Shown here: piece by piece, positions 61,897-64,000 of the stretch
How the letters are laid out: each line of letters starts with the position of its first letter
Position numbering within the stretch: position 1 is the stretch's first letter
Assembly: GCA_032622095.1 (NCBI GenBank)
Contig: CP136069.1
Span: forward strand, 103,072,278-103,136,277
Reading direction: 5' to 3'
Length of the DNA: 64,000 nt
Source: Siphonodentalium dalli
Taxonomy: Eukaryota; Mollusca; Scaphopoda; Gadilida; Siphonodentaliidae
The notes under the pieces: generated by a model
What the model was told of the DNA's origin: nothing
Database searches by the model: none
Seen by the model: the letters and a program-made list of their open reading frames with translations, nothing else
Translations under genes and position numbers: made by a program

Positions 61897-62540
61897 GGGA
61901 ACAAGTGCTTTCCTATTTTTAGAACGCAACACATGATACCAAACAAAATTACGTCGCGTTGGTGATGGCGTTCACGACGGGATTAATTGACTGTCCGCTC
62001 TTTGCGAGGATGGGGTTCACGACGGGATTAACTTTGCAAGGACTATTGACCATCTCGTAAGGGTGGACAACCTCTGTCAGGGGCTGCTTAATGGCCACGG
62101 GCAGGTTAAAAAAAAGCATACCTCTTCTGGGTCTGGGCGTGTATAGACATGAGCGTGTTGTGTTCCTAAGAACGCGGAGCGTGTTGTGTTCCTAAGAACG
62201 CGGATCGGGTAAGTTTTTCCGCCCTAGGTGAGCTCAAACTTCGTATATAAGTGTAAAAACACACGGGGATCGTCCACTTCGCATTGTGTGAAACATTCTT
62301 ATGTCTGTCGTTCCTAGGAACGGGGGAATTTTTCATCGGGTCAGTCTTAACCTTCAAACGGGTACCCACAAATGATATATTGTGACCCCGACATGACATT
62401 GACCTTGAAAATTATCAATTCAAGGTCAAATCGGGTAAAATATTGAAAAACCCAATATTAACTCATTGAAAAACACAAACAAAACATAAAACATTGTCAT
62501 GTTTCTGACCAAGCACGCCAGTGGCGGGCTAACCTGCTAG
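61897..62540 (+). mobile_element. Helitron-like element, Hel-A copy 6, right part
   Basis: Begins with the second GGGAAC (61,897-61,902) and continues the Hel-A copy interrupted at 45,543. It ends 'ccagtggcgggctaacctg' CTAG at 62,537-62,540. Confidence 0.6.
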
Positions 62541-63126
62541 TACTATATATTTTGCGACTTCCGTATATATATATGTGTGTACTTTATAGAATCGAAAACG
62601 ACAGCACCCATCGAGCTCATTCCCATCTAAGGTTAAAAACCCACGGGAATGGTCGTCGCGGCGTTTTGGAAAAGCTCTGAGCACCCGTTCTTCACTCCCA
62701 ATCATCAAAATCACCGTCAACGGCACTGTGGGGGTTAATCCGGTTGATAGTTAAAGAGCGTTCCTATCCGCAGTGTAGTTGATAAAGAGCGTATGTGCGT
62801 AATGTGATTTTTACGTCTGGGTCTGGGCGTGTGCGTGTAAGACTGTATCCAGACATGCGCGTGTTGTGTGACGACATTCCCAACACCTAGCAGGGACAAA
62901 TATATATTAGCCAGTATCAAGGCGAGTTTTGTGACGTATTAATTCAAATGCTTTCGATCAAACAATATTCTCTGTCGCGCTCATATTTCGTCATCTCTAC
63001 GAATCCACTGCAATCGACCTATTTTTAGAACGCAACACATGTCGCGTTGGAGATGGGGGTGCACGGCGGGATTAACTTAAATATGTCATGTTGGTAACAA
63101 TATCTAGCCGAGAATTCCTCAGACCT
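62541..63126 (+). mobile_element. Helitron-like element, Hel-A copy 7 (3' truncated)
   Basis: Starts tactatatattttgcgacttc directly after CTAG and follows copy 4 to 'cctcagaccta', where the Penelope fragment begins. Contains 'gttaaagagcgttc' and 'gataaagagcgtatg' as in copies 3 and 4. Confidence 0.55.
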
Positions 63127-63366
63127 ATGTGTAACCTCAAAAGGAATGAGATCGGGATTGCATTCTTTAGTTTTGTCTGTGCGGAGCTCTATGAGAGGAA
63201 TTTTCTTGGCTTCAACAATACCATTATCAATTAGTTTTTTCGGGTATTCTTGTGCCAAGAGGAATGTCCGGAGTTCCTCCAGTCGGATGTTTCTCTGAGC
63301 GATATCGTCCACAATGGTACAAACCCACCGTGCGAGGCAATACGGAACATTCCGTTTGGTGTGTTT
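63127..63366 (-). pseudogene. Penelope-like element 2, post-RT segment (inverted half)
   Basis: Minus-strand open frame of 80 residues starting KHTKRNVPYCLARWVCTIV, the conserved block after the RT domain of Penelope-like elements. It ends NPDLIPFEVTH. The next residues of the polyprotein are found in the opposite orientation at 63,490, so the element has been split by an inversion. Confidence 0.75.
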
Positions 63367-63489
63367 TATATATATATAGTAGCAGGTTAGCCCGCCACGG
63401 GCGTGGTTCGTCTCATGGCTTTGTTCGAAAAAGCAATTGCAACAGCTTCCGAGACACGTATGCTGCACCTACCTTGAATTGATCAGTAT
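63367..63489 (-). mobile_element. Hel-A-related fragment between the two Penelope halves
   Basis: Reverse complement of 43,795-43,931 ('gtgtctcggaagctgttgca'), including an end like cctgcta at about 63,381. It lies exactly at the break of the Penelope polyprotein. Confidence 0.55.
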
Positions 63490-64000
63490 CACAATCCTCG
63501 CCATCCAAATGTTATGCAAACGGCTAAATCATTGATACCAATGCTTCACAAAAGTCCAAAGATGAAGCAATTGGTAAAACTGATCACTTACTACAGAGCA
63601 AGCGACAGCCTTGGAATATAAAACGAGCCAAGTTTGACAGTGGCGAAAAACGAGATAAAGAAATCACCAAATGTGGCGACCCCAGATGCGGGACATGTTT
63701 CTGTATATTAACCGGGACACACTTCCTATTAAAGAATGGACAAGATGTTCGCCCCAATGAAGACATGGACTGCAATTCCCAAAATCTAATTTATGTTATA
63801 ATATGTTCGGGGTGGAGGGAATTCTATGTTGGAGAGACGAGAAATTCCCTTGTGGAAAGAACACGGATCCACCGCTCGCAGATCAAACATCCGGCATTAC
63901 GGATGATTCCCTTAAATGGACATCTCGATGACTGTGGCGGTAAATCCTTCCGGATTTTCCCAGTACACAAGATGGTGGAAGTTAGCAGATTCAAAATACT
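63490..64000 (+). pseudogene. Penelope-like element 2, GIY-YIG endonuclease half (runs off window)
   Basis: Begins HNPRHPNVMQTAKSL, the expected continuation of the inverted half. A one-base shift near 63,571 changes frame. After that it stays open to the window end, with the Cys cluster KCGDPRCGTC (near 63,668) and the GIY-YIG region YVIICSGWREFYVGET (near 63,792-63,839), then ERTRIHRSQIKH. It is distinct in sequence from the element at 33,814-36,300, so a second family. No RT portion lies in this window. Confidence 0.8.

Overview
This is eukaryotic, intron-bearing, repeat-dominated DNA. It looks like an invertebrate genome. A mollusc is my best guess from the mix of Penelope-like, KRBA2/Ginger-like and LINE relics, but the sequence does not prove it. 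No host single-copy protein gene, rRNA or tRNA could be supported. Nearly everything recognisable is satellite DNA or transposons, often nested or tandem.

Region by region: 1-15,164 is a satellite array. A 1.73-kb type (1-2,600) is separated by a 100-N assembly gap from a 1.434-kb type (2,701-15,164), which has about eight full monomers and signs of a two-monomer higher-order repeat. 15,165-17,328 holds older diverged tandem repeats and a complete 751-bp Helitron-like element. 17,329-31,550 is mostly anonymous AT-rich DNA containing the 3' end of a LINE, degenerate tandem repeats, a strong hairpin, more Helitron-like elements, a long (TA)n tract and a 1.7-kb terminal-inverted-repeat element. 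31,550-39,165 has Helitron-like copies, two foldback elements built on a TCTGCCTAAT motif, and a Penelope-like retroelement (RT plus GIY-YIG endonuclease) preceded by an inverted partial copy of itself. 39,165-45,543 is a head-to-tail train of Helitron-like elements (Hel-A, 3' ends CTAG). It is interrupted by a decayed Ginger/KRBA2-like integrase transposon whose two-exon gene can be reconstructed. 62,541-64,000 has another Hel-A copy and a second Penelope-like element broken into two opposed halves.

The standout is 45,544-61,896: a 16,353-bp palindromic element inserted into one Hel-A copy. Its arms are 7.33 kb, nearly identical and inverted, around a 1,687-bp purine-rich unique centre. It has termini AGCAGC...GCTGCT and a 6-bp target-site duplication GGGAAC. 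Length, 6-bp duplication and AG...CT termini resemble Maverick/Polinton elements, yet no Polinton hallmark gene (polymerase B, retroviral-type integrase, protease, ATPase, capsid) is visible. Each arm instead carries one 198-codon F-box-like ORF with TATA and poly(A) signals (intact in one arm, frameshifted in the other), small repeat-bearing ORFs, and an iterated noncoding block with eight bidirectional AATAAA/TTTATT sites and six clear copies of an ACCTTAAAGGT palindrome. This is the best candidate for an undescribed system.
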